Shown here: positions 8,218 to 15,314 of the stretch, piece by piece
Numbering within the stretch: position 1 is the first letter of the stretch
Layout: every line of letters starts with the position of its first letter
Origin: Aquabacterium sp.
Lineage (GTDB): Bacteria; Pseudomonadota; Gammaproteobacteria; Burkholderiales; Burkholderiaceae_C
Length of the DNA stretch: 55,434 nt
Direction: 5' to 3'
NCBI RefSeq assembly: GCF_014378415.1
Contig: NZ_JACMNS010000125.1
Coordinates: forward strand, 1-55,434
The notes under the pieces: model-generated
What the model saw: only the letters and a program-made list of their open reading frames with translations
Database searches by the model: none
What the model was told of the DNA's origin: nothing
Position numbers and translations under genes: made by a program

Positions 8218-10266
8218 TTACTTCAGTTGGGTGCCCAGCACCTGCAGGTAGGCGATGAGCGCATCCAGCTCGCTCTTGCCCTGCACGGCTTCTGACGAGG
8301 CATCGACTTCGGCCTGCGAGTAAGGCACGCCCAGTCGCTTCATGGCCGTCAAGCGAGGCGGCATGCTGGCAGGATCGACTTGATTGGTGGCCAACCACGG
8401 GTAAGCCGCCATGTTGGATTCAGGGACCAGGTCGCGTGGGCTGGTCAGGTGGATGCGGTGCCATTCATCGCTGTACTTGCCCCCAACGCGCGCCAAGTCA
8501 GGTCCGGTGCGCTTGCTGCCCCATTGGAATGGCCGGTCGTAGACGAACTCGCCCGCCATGGAGTAGTGGCCGTAGCGCAATGTTTCCGACTGCAAGGCGC
8601 GGATCATCTGCGAGTGGCAGTTGTAGCAACCTTCGCGCAGGTAGACATCCCTGCCCGCCAGTTGCAAGGCGGTGTAAGGCTTAAGGCCGGCCACGGCTTC
8701 GGTGGTGGAGCGCTGAAAGAACAAGGGCACGATTTCAACCATGCCGCCCACGGCCACCACCAACAGGATCAAGACGATCATCAGGCCATTGTTGGTCTCG
8801 ATCTTTTCGTGTCCCCGGGCTGGGTTAACGTGCCCTTCAGGCTTGGTGGCAGGAACCTGCGCAATGACCGGCTTGCCAGCGCGCACAGTCATTACAACGT
8901 TCCACGCCATGAGCAGCATGCCACTGAGGTAAAGCAGGCCACCTGCCAGGCGCACCACGTAGAACGGGAAGGTGGCCTTCACGCTTTCGATGAAGCTGTA
9001 CACCAAAGTGCCATCGGGGTTCACCGCACGCCACATCAAGCCTTGCATCACACCAGCGATCCACATGGCCGCGATGTACAGGACGACGCCCAGTGTCGCG
9101 ATCCAGAAGTGAATCTCAATCGCCTTGACGCTGAACATGGTGGTCCGCCCGAACATGCGGGGGATGAGGTAGTACAGCGAGCCCATGGTGATGAAGCCAA
9201 CCCAGCCCAAGGCCCCGGCGTGCACGTGGCCAATCGTCCAATCCGTGTAATGCGACAGCGCATTGACGGTCTTGATGGACATCATTGGGCCCTCGAACGT
9301 GGCCATGCCGTAGAAAGACAAGGCCACGATCAGGAACTTGAGGATGGCGTCGTCACGCAGCTTGTACCAGGCGCCCGACAAGGTCATCACGCCGTTGATC
9401 ATGCCGCCCCAGCTGGGCGCCAGCAGCACCAGCGAGAACACCATGCCCACCGATTGAGTCCAGTCGGGCAAGGCGGTGTAGTGCAAGTGGTGCGGGCCCG
9501 CCCACATGTAGGTGAAGATCAGCGCCCAGAAGTGCACGATCGAAAGGCGGTACGAGTACACCGGCCGTTCAGCCTGCTTGGGGATGTAGTAATACATCAT
9601 GCCCAGGAAGCCGGCGGTGAGGAAGAAGCCGACGGCATTGTGGCCATACCACCATTGCACCATCGCGTCTTGCACGCCTGCGTAAGCCGAGTAGCTCTTC
9701 CACAGACTCACGGGCATGACCGCACTGTTGACCACGTGCAGCAAGGCCACTGCCAGGATGAACGCGCCAAAGAACCAGTTGGCCACGTAGATGTGGCGAA
9801 CCTGCCGCTTGGCGATGGTGCCAAAGAAAACGATCGCGTAAGAGACCCACACGATCGTGATCAGAATGTCGATGGGCCATTCCAGCTCGGCGTATTCCTT
9901 GCCTTGCGTGTAGCCCATCGGCAGCGTGATCGCGGCCGCCACGATGACGGCTTGCCATCCCCAGAATGTGAACTTGGCCAAGGCTGGCGCGAACAAGCGA
10001 GTCTGACCCGTGCGTTGGGCCACGTGGTAAGACGTGGCAAACAAAGCGCATCCGCCAAAGGCGAAGATCACCGCGTTGGTGTGCAAGGGCCTGAGGCGCC
10101 CATAGCTGAGCCAGGGGATGTTGGCGGTCAGGTCGGGCCAGGCCAGTTGTGCAGCGATCAGGATACCGACAGACATGCCGACCACGCCCCACAGCACCGC
10201 GGCCAGTGCGAACTGTCGAACAGGCCAGTCGTCATAGCTGACCACGGCAGATTTTAGAGCGGCCAT
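8218..10266 (-). CDS. ccoNO: fused cbb3 oxidase subunits I and II (CcoN-CcoO)
   Basis: 682 residues in one uninterrupted frame. Residues ~1-470 are CcoN, the 12-helix catalytic subunit, with the histidine-rich [16 protein letters not shown] loop and the [11 protein letters not shown] segment. From ~488 ([10 protein letters not shown]) the CcoO sequence begins: one membrane anchor, the haem motif CYNCH at 547-551 and the SNMAAYPWL segment carrying the likely axial methionine (~619). In most bacteria these are two genes; the join here is a linker of ~15 residues rich in Pro, Ala and Lys. The ATG at 10266 is preferred over one 9 bp upstream because AAAGG precedes it by 9 nt. An FNR-type box lies 91 bp upstream. 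Confidence 0.94.
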   Translation of the reverse strand: MAALKSAVVSYDDWPVRQFALAAVLWGVVGMSVGILIAAQLAWPDLTANIPWLSYGRLRPLHTNAVIFAFGGCALFATSYHVAQRTGQTRLFAPALAKFTFWGWQAVIVAAAITLPMGYTQGKEYAELEWPIDILITIVWVSYAIVFFGTIAKRQVRHIYVANWFFGAFILAVALLHVVNSAVMPVSLWKSYSAYAGVQDAMVQWWYGHNAVGFFLTAGFLGMMYYYIPKQAERPVYSYRLSIVHFWALIFTYMWAGPHHLHYTALPDWTQSVGMVFSLVLLAPSWGGMINGVMTLSGAWYKLRDDAILKFLIVALSFYGMATFEGPMMSIKTVNALSHYTDWTIGHVHAGALGWVGFITMGSLYYLIPRMFGRTTMFSVKAIEIHFWIATLGVVLYIAAMWIAGVMQGLMWRAVNPDGTLVYSFIESVKATFPFYVVRLAGGLLYLSGMLLMAWNVVMTVRAGKPVIAQVPATKPEGHVNPARGHEKIETNNGLMIVLILLVVAVGGMVEIVPLFFQRSTTEAVAGLKPYTALQLAGRDVYLREGCYNCHSQMIRALQSETLRYGHYSMAGEFVYDRPFQWGSKRTGPDLARVGGKYSDEWHRIHLTSPRDLVPESNMAAYPWLATNQVDPASMPPRLTAMKRLGVPYSQAEVDASSEAVQGKSELDALIAYLQVLGTQLK

Positions 10267-10350
10267 TCGGCGCATCCTTTCGTTTTTCGAGCTTGAGATT
10301 GAGAATTGAAGGGTCTACCGAGATTGTTGGGCAGGGGCCCCGTTGGGCCT

Positions 10351-10364
10351 TTGACGCTGATCAT
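10351..10364 (-). promoter_or_regulatory. FNR-type box at the ccoNO promoter
   Basis: TTGAC-GCTG-ATCAT, matching 8 of 10 conserved positions of the FNR site TTGAT-N4-ATCAA. Read on the minus strand, an AACAAT hexamer at 10323-10328 would place transcription start near 10316, 41.5 bp from the box centre. That is the usual spacing of a class II FNR-activated promoter. The box touches the stop codon of the upstream TauE/SafE gene, so ccoNO probably has its own oxygen-controlled promoter besides any readthrough. Confidence 0.6.
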
Positions 10365-11044
10365 CATGTTGCGCACCAGGTTGCAAAGCGCTGCCAGAGG
10401 TCGTGCGTCAAGGCCCACCCGCAGGCGAGTACCAAGCCGAGCCCGGCAATGCGAAACCCGTGCAGCGAGAGCTGTCCGGGGGAAGGCGTTGTGCCGTGAT
10501 GGGCCTGCCAGTGTTTCCACGCCCAAGGCGCGAGCAGCAAGCCAGGCATGGAGGCCACTGCAAAGGCGCCCATCACCATGGCACCAGCCAAAGGCGTGTT
10601 GGCCAACGCCGCCAGCACCAAAGCGGCTTGCAATGCGGCGCAGGGCCAAGCAGCCCACACCAAGCCCGACAAGCCGGCGCGCAGCACGGGCGATTGGCGG
10701 CCCGGCATGCGGATGATGGACACGGTGTCATCGCGCCTCAGCCAGGCGGGTTGTTCTCCGGTGAGCACCCACCAGAGGCCCAACCCCATGAAGGCCAGAT
10801 GAAGCAGCGTCCACAACGGCCGCAGTGCAGGCACCGCCTCACTCCACACACCCAGGGTGGCCACGCTGCACGCGGCGAGTGAGCCCACCAGCATGTAGCT
10901 GATCAGGCGCCCCACTTGAAAACTGGTGGTGCTGTGCTTATCGCCACCGGTCAAGGCTGAGCAAGGTGCCGCGCACATGACGGCGCAATGCGGTGTGGCG
11001 GCCACGCCCATGGCCAAGCCGGCGAGGATCAAGGGCCACTGCAT
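10364..11044 (-). CDS. TauE/SafE-family membrane protein of the cbb3 assembly cluster
   Basis: 226 residues with about six membrane helices, starting MQWPLILAGLAMGVAATPHC. The motif TPHCAVMCAAPC near the N-terminus is typical of the short TauE/SafE (DsbD/CcoH2-like) proteins that sit beside ccoI and ccoS in proteobacteria. They are usually linked to copper handling and oxidase maturation rather than sulfite export. The ATG at 11044 leaves a 10-bp gap to the FixH-like gene; the longer open frame would overlap that gene. The paired cysteines could bind copper, which is inference. Confidence 0.78.
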   Translation of the reverse strand: MQWPLILAGLAMGVAATPHCAVMCAAPCSALTGGDKHSTTSFQVGRLISYMLVGSLAACSVATLGVWSEAVPALRPLWTLLHLAFMGLGLWWVLTGEQPAWLRRDDTVSIIRMPGRQSPVLRAGLSGLVWAAWPCAALQAALVLAALANTPLAGAMVMGAFAVASMPGLLLAPWAWKHWQAHHGTTPSPGQLSLHGFRIAGLGLVLACGWALTHDLWQRFATWCAT

Positions 11045-11054
11045 GGCGTTGGTG

Positions 11055-11246
11055 TCAGCGGCGGGCCGCCAGCGCGGCCGATCCTGGGTTGGGCACGGGC
11101 TGGTCACCGCCATCAATGGCCAGGGCCAAGGTGATGAAGCCCGCGACGACGACGATGGCCGGGCCGCTGATCACCAGCCACACCATTCGAATGCGCCACC
11201 ACGGCAGCGTGGGCGGCCCCATGATCGTTCGTGTGTTGTCAGCCAT
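11055..11246 (-). CDS. ccoH: short FixH-like membrane protein
   Basis: 63 residues with a single membrane helix; the PWWRIRMVWLVISGPAIVVV stretch matches the N-terminal anchor of FixH/CcoH proteins of the cbb3 assembly pathway. Full-length FixH has a periplasmic domain of ~100 residues that is missing here: the protein stops soon after the helix with GGDQPVPNPGSAAL. Short forms of this kind are common in Comamonadaceae as far as I know. The ATG at 11246 has AGAGG 6 nt upstream. Position between ccoS and the TauE/SafE gene supports the assignment. Confidence 0.65.
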   Translation of the reverse strand: MADNTRTIMGPPTLPWWRIRMVWLVISGPAIVVVAGFITLALAIDGGDQPVPNPGSAALAARR

Positions 11247-11295
11247 CAATCACCTCTGCTTTCTTGCTCAGTGCAGATTGTTGGATGAAGCGCCT

Positions 11296-11463
11296 TCAAG
11301 CACCTTGATGCAAATCAACCGGTTCTTGCGCGGCATCCAGAATCTGCTCGCCGTGCTGCTCAACATCGTCAAACTGGCCGGAATGCAGTGCCCAGGCAAA
11401 GACGCCCAAAATGCCCAGCACCAGCACCGAAGACAGGGGGATCAACAGGTAGAGGATGTCCAT
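11296..11463 (-). CDS. ccoS: CcoS, small cbb3 oxidase maturation protein
   Basis: 55 residues, MDILYLLIPLSSVLVLGILG followed by VFAWALHSGQFDDVE. One membrane helix followed by the WALHSGQFDD(V/L)E motif is diagnostic of CcoS, which is needed to insert haem and copper into CcoN. It starts 6 bp after the ccoI stop, in the usual ccoI-ccoS order. Confidence 0.92.
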   Translation of the reverse strand: MDILYLLIPLSSVLVLGILGVFAWALHSGQFDDVEQHGEQILDAAQEPVDLHQGA

Positions 11464-11469
11464 GCCCGT

Positions 11470-13731
11470 TCAGCGCGAAAGGCGCAGTGAGTTGAGTACG
11501 ACCAGCAGTGAGCTGGTGGCCATGCCCAGACCGGCGGCCCAGGGCGGCAACCAACCCAGCAGGGCCAAAGGCACGCAAGCAGCGTTGTAAGACGCAGCCC
11601 AGATGACGTTCTGGCGCATGACGCGCAACGTTCGCTTGGCCAGGGCGCGTGCGCGGACCACGTCCTGCAAGTCATTGGTGACCAACACGCCGTCGGCCTG
11701 GGCTCGGGCAATTTGTGCGCCCTCGCCCATGGCGATGGAAGTGTCGGCCTGCGCCAGAACTGGGGCGTCATTGATGCCATCACCCAGCATGGCCACGTGC
11801 TCGCCACGCGCCTGCGCCACTTTCACCGCGGCCAATTTGTCCTGCGGGGCCATGCCGCCTTGGCCATCAAGCAGGCCCAGCAAACGGCCCATTTGGTTCA
11901 CACGATCCAAGCTGTCGCCCGACAACAGGATGACTCTCACACCGTCCTGTTCAAGGGCCCTGACCGCCTCGACGGCCCCCACTCTCACGGTTTCGGTGAA
12001 TCGGAAGCAGGCCACGGGTTGGCCGTTCCGGCTCAGCCAGGTTTCTGCCTCGGCGCCATCATTGGCGGCCACTGGCAGGCCTGGCGATGCCCGGCCCAAA
12101 CGCCAGATCGATCCATCACCCGCGCAGCCCTCGATGCCTTGGCCCGGTGTTTCAAACAGGCCATGCCAGGTCGTGGTGGCCTGGGCAGGCTCCTGTGCCA
12201 GAACCTGCGCCAGCGGATGGGTTGACCACGCGGCCAATGAGGCGGCCTGCCTGCGCACGGCGTCGTCTGTCCAGCGTCCATCGTGGCCTGTGCGGATCAT
12301 GGTGGCGCGCTGGCGCCGGGCTTCGGTCAAGGTGCCGGTTTTGTCGATGAACAAGACTTGCATGCGGGCCAGACCTTCAATGGCCTCGACACGGCGCAGC
12401 AGCAGGCCTTGCTTGGCCATGGCCATGGCCGCCGACAACATGGCCGAGGGTGCAGCCAGTGACAATGCACACGGACAAGTCACGATCAGCACAGAGACTG
12501 CCACCCAGACGGCCCTGGATGGATCGATCACGCTCCAGGCTGCTGCTGCCAAGGCGGCCAGCACCAAGATGGCCCAGAGGAAAGGCGCTGCCCAGCGGTC
12601 ACCTTCGTTGGTTGCCAAGGGGCGCTGTGTGCGGGCATCACGCATCATGGCGACGATCGCTTCATAGCGGGTGTCGGCCCCGACGTGCTCAACCCGCATG
12701 GCGACTGGCGCGCCCAAGTTCAGGCTTCCGGCCACCACGACATCGCCCACCGCCTTTTGCACCGGCGCAGACTCACCCGTCAGCAGCGATTCATCCGCGC
12801 TTGTTTGGCCTTGGGTCAATGCACCATCGGCGCAGAAAGCCCCGCCCACCGGCACGCGAACGATGTCGCCACGCTGCAAGCGCAGCACACTGATCGCGGC
12901 CACGCTGCCGTCCGGGTTCTCGCGCAGCGCCACTTCTGGCAGCCGCCCGACGGTGTCTTCGAGCGAGCGCTCGGCATGATGGCGGGCACGCATTTCAAGG
13001 TATCGACCGCCCAGCAGAAAGCTGATGAACATGGTCAGCGAGTCAAAGTAGACCTCGTGGCCGAACAAGCCGCCTGGATCAAAAGTGGCCCCACTGCTGG
13101 CGATGAAGGCGACGAGCATGCCCAGCGCGGCCGGCACGTCCATCCCGATTCGGCCATGCCGCATTGAGCGCCAGGCGCCCGTCAGGAAAGGGGCTGCGGC
13201 AAAGATCATCACGGGCAGCGTGAGCAGCCAACTGCCCCAATCCAGCAACTGCTTCAAGTCGGGTGCGAGTTGGCCAGCTGCGCTGACGTAAGAGGGTGTG
13301 GCCAGCATCATGACCTGCATGGCGCAAAAAGAGGCCACGAACAGGCGCCAAAGCGCATCGCGTGATTCTTTCAAACGCATGGCCCGCGCGCCGGCCACGG
13401 TGTCGGGTGTTGCGCTGTAGCCTGCTTGTTCGATGGCCTGCACCAGCGCAGAGGGGCGGGTCAGCCCAACATCCCAAGAGACGGTCGCGCATTGACCCGC
13501 TGCGCTGACGCGCACCGCGGTCACGCCGGGCACGCTTTGGAGTGCGTGCTCAAGGGTCGATGCGCAAGCCGCACAGTGCATGCCGCCGATGCGCAAGGAT
13601 GACTCACCAAGGCGCCGGCCATTGGCCACGGACGTCCACCGCGTGAACCGCGCGGCTTCCACTTCGTCGTCCAGCACCGCCACCTGGCCCTCGGGCATGG
13701 AGATCGGTTGGGGCTTCGCCAAGGTGTTCAT
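11470..13731 (-). CDS. ccoI: copper-transporting P1B-type ATPase for cbb3 oxidase assembly (CcoI/FixI)
   Basis: 753 residues. An N-terminal heavy-metal domain carries GGMHCAACAS (Cys53 and Cys56). About eight membrane helices include the ion-binding CPC in VTCPCALSLAAPSAM. The phosphorylation motif DKTGTLTEARRQ and the hinge GDGINDAPVLAQAD are intact. CcoI exports copper across the inner membrane for the CuB site of CcoN. The start is 4 bp after the stop of the carbamoyltransferase-like gene and the stop is 6 bp before ccoS, so all are likely co-transcribed. Confidence 0.94.
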   Translation of the reverse strand: MNTLAKPQPISMPEGQVAVLDDEVEAARFTRWTSVANGRRLGESSLRIGGMHCAACASTLEHALQSVPGVTAVRVSAAGQCATVSWDVGLTRPSALVQAIEQAGYSATPDTVAGARAMRLKESRDALWRLFVASFCAMQVMMLATPSYVSAAGQLAPDLKQLLDWGSWLLTLPVMIFAAAPFLTGAWRSMRHGRIGMDVPAALGMLVAFIASSGATFDPGGLFGHEVYFDSLTMFISFLLGGRYLEMRARHHAERSLEDTVGRLPEVALRENPDGSVAAISVLRLQRGDIVRVPVGGAFCADGALTQGQTSADESLLTGESAPVQKAVGDVVVAGSLNLGAPVAMRVEHVGADTRYEAIVAMMRDARTQRPLATNEGDRWAAPFLWAILVLAALAAAAWSVIDPSRAVWVAVSVLIVTCPCALSLAAPSAMLSAAMAMAKQGLLLRRVEAIEGLARMQVLFIDKTGTLTEARRQRATMIRTGHDGRWTDDAVRRQAASLAAWSTHPLAQVLAQEPAQATTTWHGLFETPGQGIEGCAGDGSIWRLGRASPGLPVAANDGAEAETWLSRNGQPVACFRFTETVRVGAVEAVRALEQDGVRVILLSGDSLDRVNQMGRLLGLLDGQGGMAPQDKLAAVKVAQARGEHVAMLGDGINDAPVLAQADTSIAMGEGAQIARAQADGVLVTNDLQDVVRARALAKRTLRVMRQNVIWAASYNAACVPLALLGWLPPWAAGLGMATSSLLVVLNSLRLSR

Positions 13732-13735
13732 GGGG

Positions 13736-14290
13736 TCAGCGCAGGGTGCTCAGCAGCACCGCCTGGATGAAGGCCTCTCGGCAACCCTGTTCGTCATGGG
13801 CCGTGCTGGCAAGGTGCGCCAGGGCCTGGCGCCTGATGTGATCGAACTGCCTGAAAGCGTCATGCCGGGGCGAGCCAATGGCCTTGTACACCACGGTGCT
13901 GGCATGTTGCTCCAGCTGTGCAAGCACCTCGTCATCCACGCCCTGGCATTCGACTGCGTCATACAGCCTCCCCAACATCCGCGCCGTGGCAATGAGTTCG
14001 GCCCCAGGTGCCAGGCCCGCGTCGCTGGAGCGGATCCGGGCCACGCGGGCACCCAGGCCAATGGCGGCGCGCTCAAAAACACTGGCATCGTCCAAATCTG
14101 ATTGCCCACAGACGAGGGCGATGTTCTTGCCGCGAAGCAGCATTTGCGGCGCCCCACCCGTGCTGGGTGCAGCCAGGCTGTCCGCCACGCAGCGCAAAGC
14201 TTCGACCTGCTGTGCGTTCAGGCCGTTCGGGACATTCAGCGCTTTGTAGTCGAGGTAGATGCTCACATTGGATGGCCATGAGGCATGCAT
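13736..14290 (-). CDS. degenerate ornithine-carbamoyltransferase-like N-domain protein heading the cco assembly operon
   Basis: 184 residues. The segment LLRGKNIALVCGQSDLDDAS (51-70) and ATARMLGRLYDAVECQGVDD (101-120) follow the N-terminal carbamoyl-phosphate domain of ornithine carbamoyltransferase (LKGK..A.IF.., DTARVLGR.YD.IE.RG). The catalytic STRTR loop has become SDLDDAS, the HPTQ motif is lost (HDAF in its place), and there is no ornithine-binding domain. It cannot be an ordinary carbamoyltransferase. It is the first gene of the run, 4 bp ahead of ccoI, so a role in oxidase assembly or its control is plausible but unproven. No clear ribosome-binding site is seen, and a GTG at codon 9 is an alternative start. 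Confidence 0.6.
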   Translation of the reverse strand: MHASWPSNVSIYLDYKALNVPNGLNAQQVEALRCVADSLAAPSTGGAPQMLLRGKNIALVCGQSDLDDASVFERAAIGLGARVARIRSSDAGLAPGAELIATARMLGRLYDAVECQGVDDEVLAQLEQHASTVVYKAIGSPRHDAFRQFDHIRRQALAHLASTAHDEQGCREAFIQAVLLSTLR

Positions 14291-14343
14291 CGGGATGATG
14301 ATCTGCGGTGGTCAGAGGCTAAGGGGCAAGGAGGCCGCCGGGC

Positions 14344-14357
14344 TTGACGCAGGTCAA
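14344..14357. promoter_or_regulatory. FNR-type box between the cco assembly operon and the Crp/Fnr gene
   Basis: TTGAC-GCAG-GTCAA is a perfect inverted repeat of FNR/Dnr half-sites, in the 214-bp divergent gap. It is 54 bp from the start of the minus-strand operon and 148 bp from the ATG of the Crp/Fnr regulator, so it could serve either or both promoters, including autoregulation. A TACAAA hexamer at 14373-14378 is a possible -10 for the plus-strand gene. Confidence 0.6.
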
Positions 14358-14380
14358 ATGGCGCCGCCTTGATACAAACC

Positions 14381-14410
14381 GTTTACGCAACGTTACGCAA
14401 CGTTACGCAG
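14381..14410 (+). repeat. three tandem 10-bp units (CGTTACGCAA) in the leader of the Crp/Fnr gene
   Basis: GTTTACGCAA, CGTTACGCAA and CGTTACGCAG run head to tail, one helical turn each, between the FNR-type box and the regulator's ATG. Same-face spacing would suit a multimeric DNA-binding protein. Only three units are present and function is unknown. Confidence 0.7.
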
Positions 14411-14504
14411 CGAGACAGAGCGTTGGCACGTCATTGATCCGCCATTTCTAGACTTGGCAGCATAGACAGACACCCTCCAACGCACCGTCCAGAGAAAGTC
14501 GCCA

Positions 14505-15314
14505 ATGACCACCTCCACCTCCACCTCCACCTCCACCCACACTGCTGCCCTGCCCGCTCACCCGCCGTTCGCCGTCGCGACGATGGCGGATCTGGGATGG
14601 AGAAACACGGATGCCACGGTGGTGAGCGAGCGGATTGCGGGCAGCCTGCGTCTGCTGCAACAAGCAGTGAAAATTCAGCGGCGCCTGGTTCATGCGGGTG
14701 ACAAGGTTTATGAGGCCGGGCAACCCTTCAAGTATCTGTACGTGCTCAACTCGGGCATTTTCAAAACCATCAATTCATCACAAGACGGCCGGGAACAAGT
14801 CGTCGGCTTGCACTTCAAGGGCGACTGGCTGGGCTTTGACGGCATTGCGCGAGGCCGCTATGGCTGCGATGCCATCGCGATGGACACCGCTGATGTCTGG
14901 TGCCTGAGCTACGAGGCCTTGTGCCAGGCCGCTGCGGCACAGCCAGCCTTGCTGGCACTGCTCCACGAATCCATGAGCCGCGAAATCACACGCGACCGGG
15001 ACTCGCTGTTGGCGCTGTGCACCCTGTCTGCGGATGCCCGGGTGGCCGACTTCCTGCGGTACTGGGCCGAGTCGCTGGCCCAACGTGGTTTGCGCACCGA
15101 CCAGATCACCCTGCGCATGACCCGCGCAGAGATTGGCAACTACCTGGGCATGACGCTGGAAACTGTCAGCCGCGCCTTGACCCGCTTGGCCAGCAAGAAC
15201 CTGATCGGCTTCACGGCCAAAGGCCGGCGCGACATCCTCATCCCCGACGTGACGCAACTGGTGGCCTTCATTGAAAGCAGCTTGCCTGCCGCCCGCACAG
15301 CCACGCTTCAGTGA
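14505..15314 (+). CDS. Crp/Fnr-family regulator lacking the FNR iron-sulfur cysteines
   Basis: 269 residues: a cyclic-nucleotide-type beta-barrel (~60-135), a dimer helix (~145-185) and a winged helix with the recognition segment TLETVSRALTRL. The E219-S222-R223 arrangement matches the FNR residues that read TTGAT/ATCAA. No cysteine occurs in the first 120 residues, so the N-terminal 4Fe-4S ligands of FNR are missing; Cys133 aligns with the fourth FNR ligand. It therefore resembles FixK-type regulators more than a direct oxygen sensor. The N-terminus is a Thr-Ser repeat. The gene overlaps the convergent kinase gene by 7 bp and is divergent from the cco region, its likely target. Confidence 0.85.
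   Translation: MTTSTSTSTSTHTAALPAHPPFAVATMADLGWRNTDATVVSERIAGSLRLLQQAVKIQRRLVHAGDKVYEAGQPFKYLYVLNSGIFKTINSSQDGREQVVGLHFKGDWLGFDGIARGRYGCDAIAMDTADVWCLSYEALCQAAAAQPALLALLHESMSREITRDRDSLLALCTLSADARVADFLRYWAESLAQRGLRTDQITLRMTRAEIGNYLGMTLETVSRALTRLASKNLIGFTAKGRRDILIPDVTQLVAFIESSLPAARTATLQ
14511..14534 (+). repeat. (ACCTCC)4 hexanucleotide repeat inside the Crp/Fnr coding start
   Basis: Four perfect copies of ACCTCC right after the start codon encode an alternating Thr-Ser tract at residues 3-10. Changes in copy number would keep the reading frame, so it is a length-variable N-terminal tail rather than an on/off switch. Confidence 0.75.

Noticed and set aside
5438-10257. Long open frames on the plus strand antisense to the cco genes
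   Set aside because: They mirror the codon bias of strongly conserved minus-strand genes with full motif sets and have no recognisable domains or ribosome-binding sites.
10364-11044. Sulfite exporter function for the TauE/SafE protein
   Set aside because: The short form with a CxxxC-type N-terminal motif in a ccoI-ccoS cluster points to oxidase assembly or copper handling, not sulfite transport.
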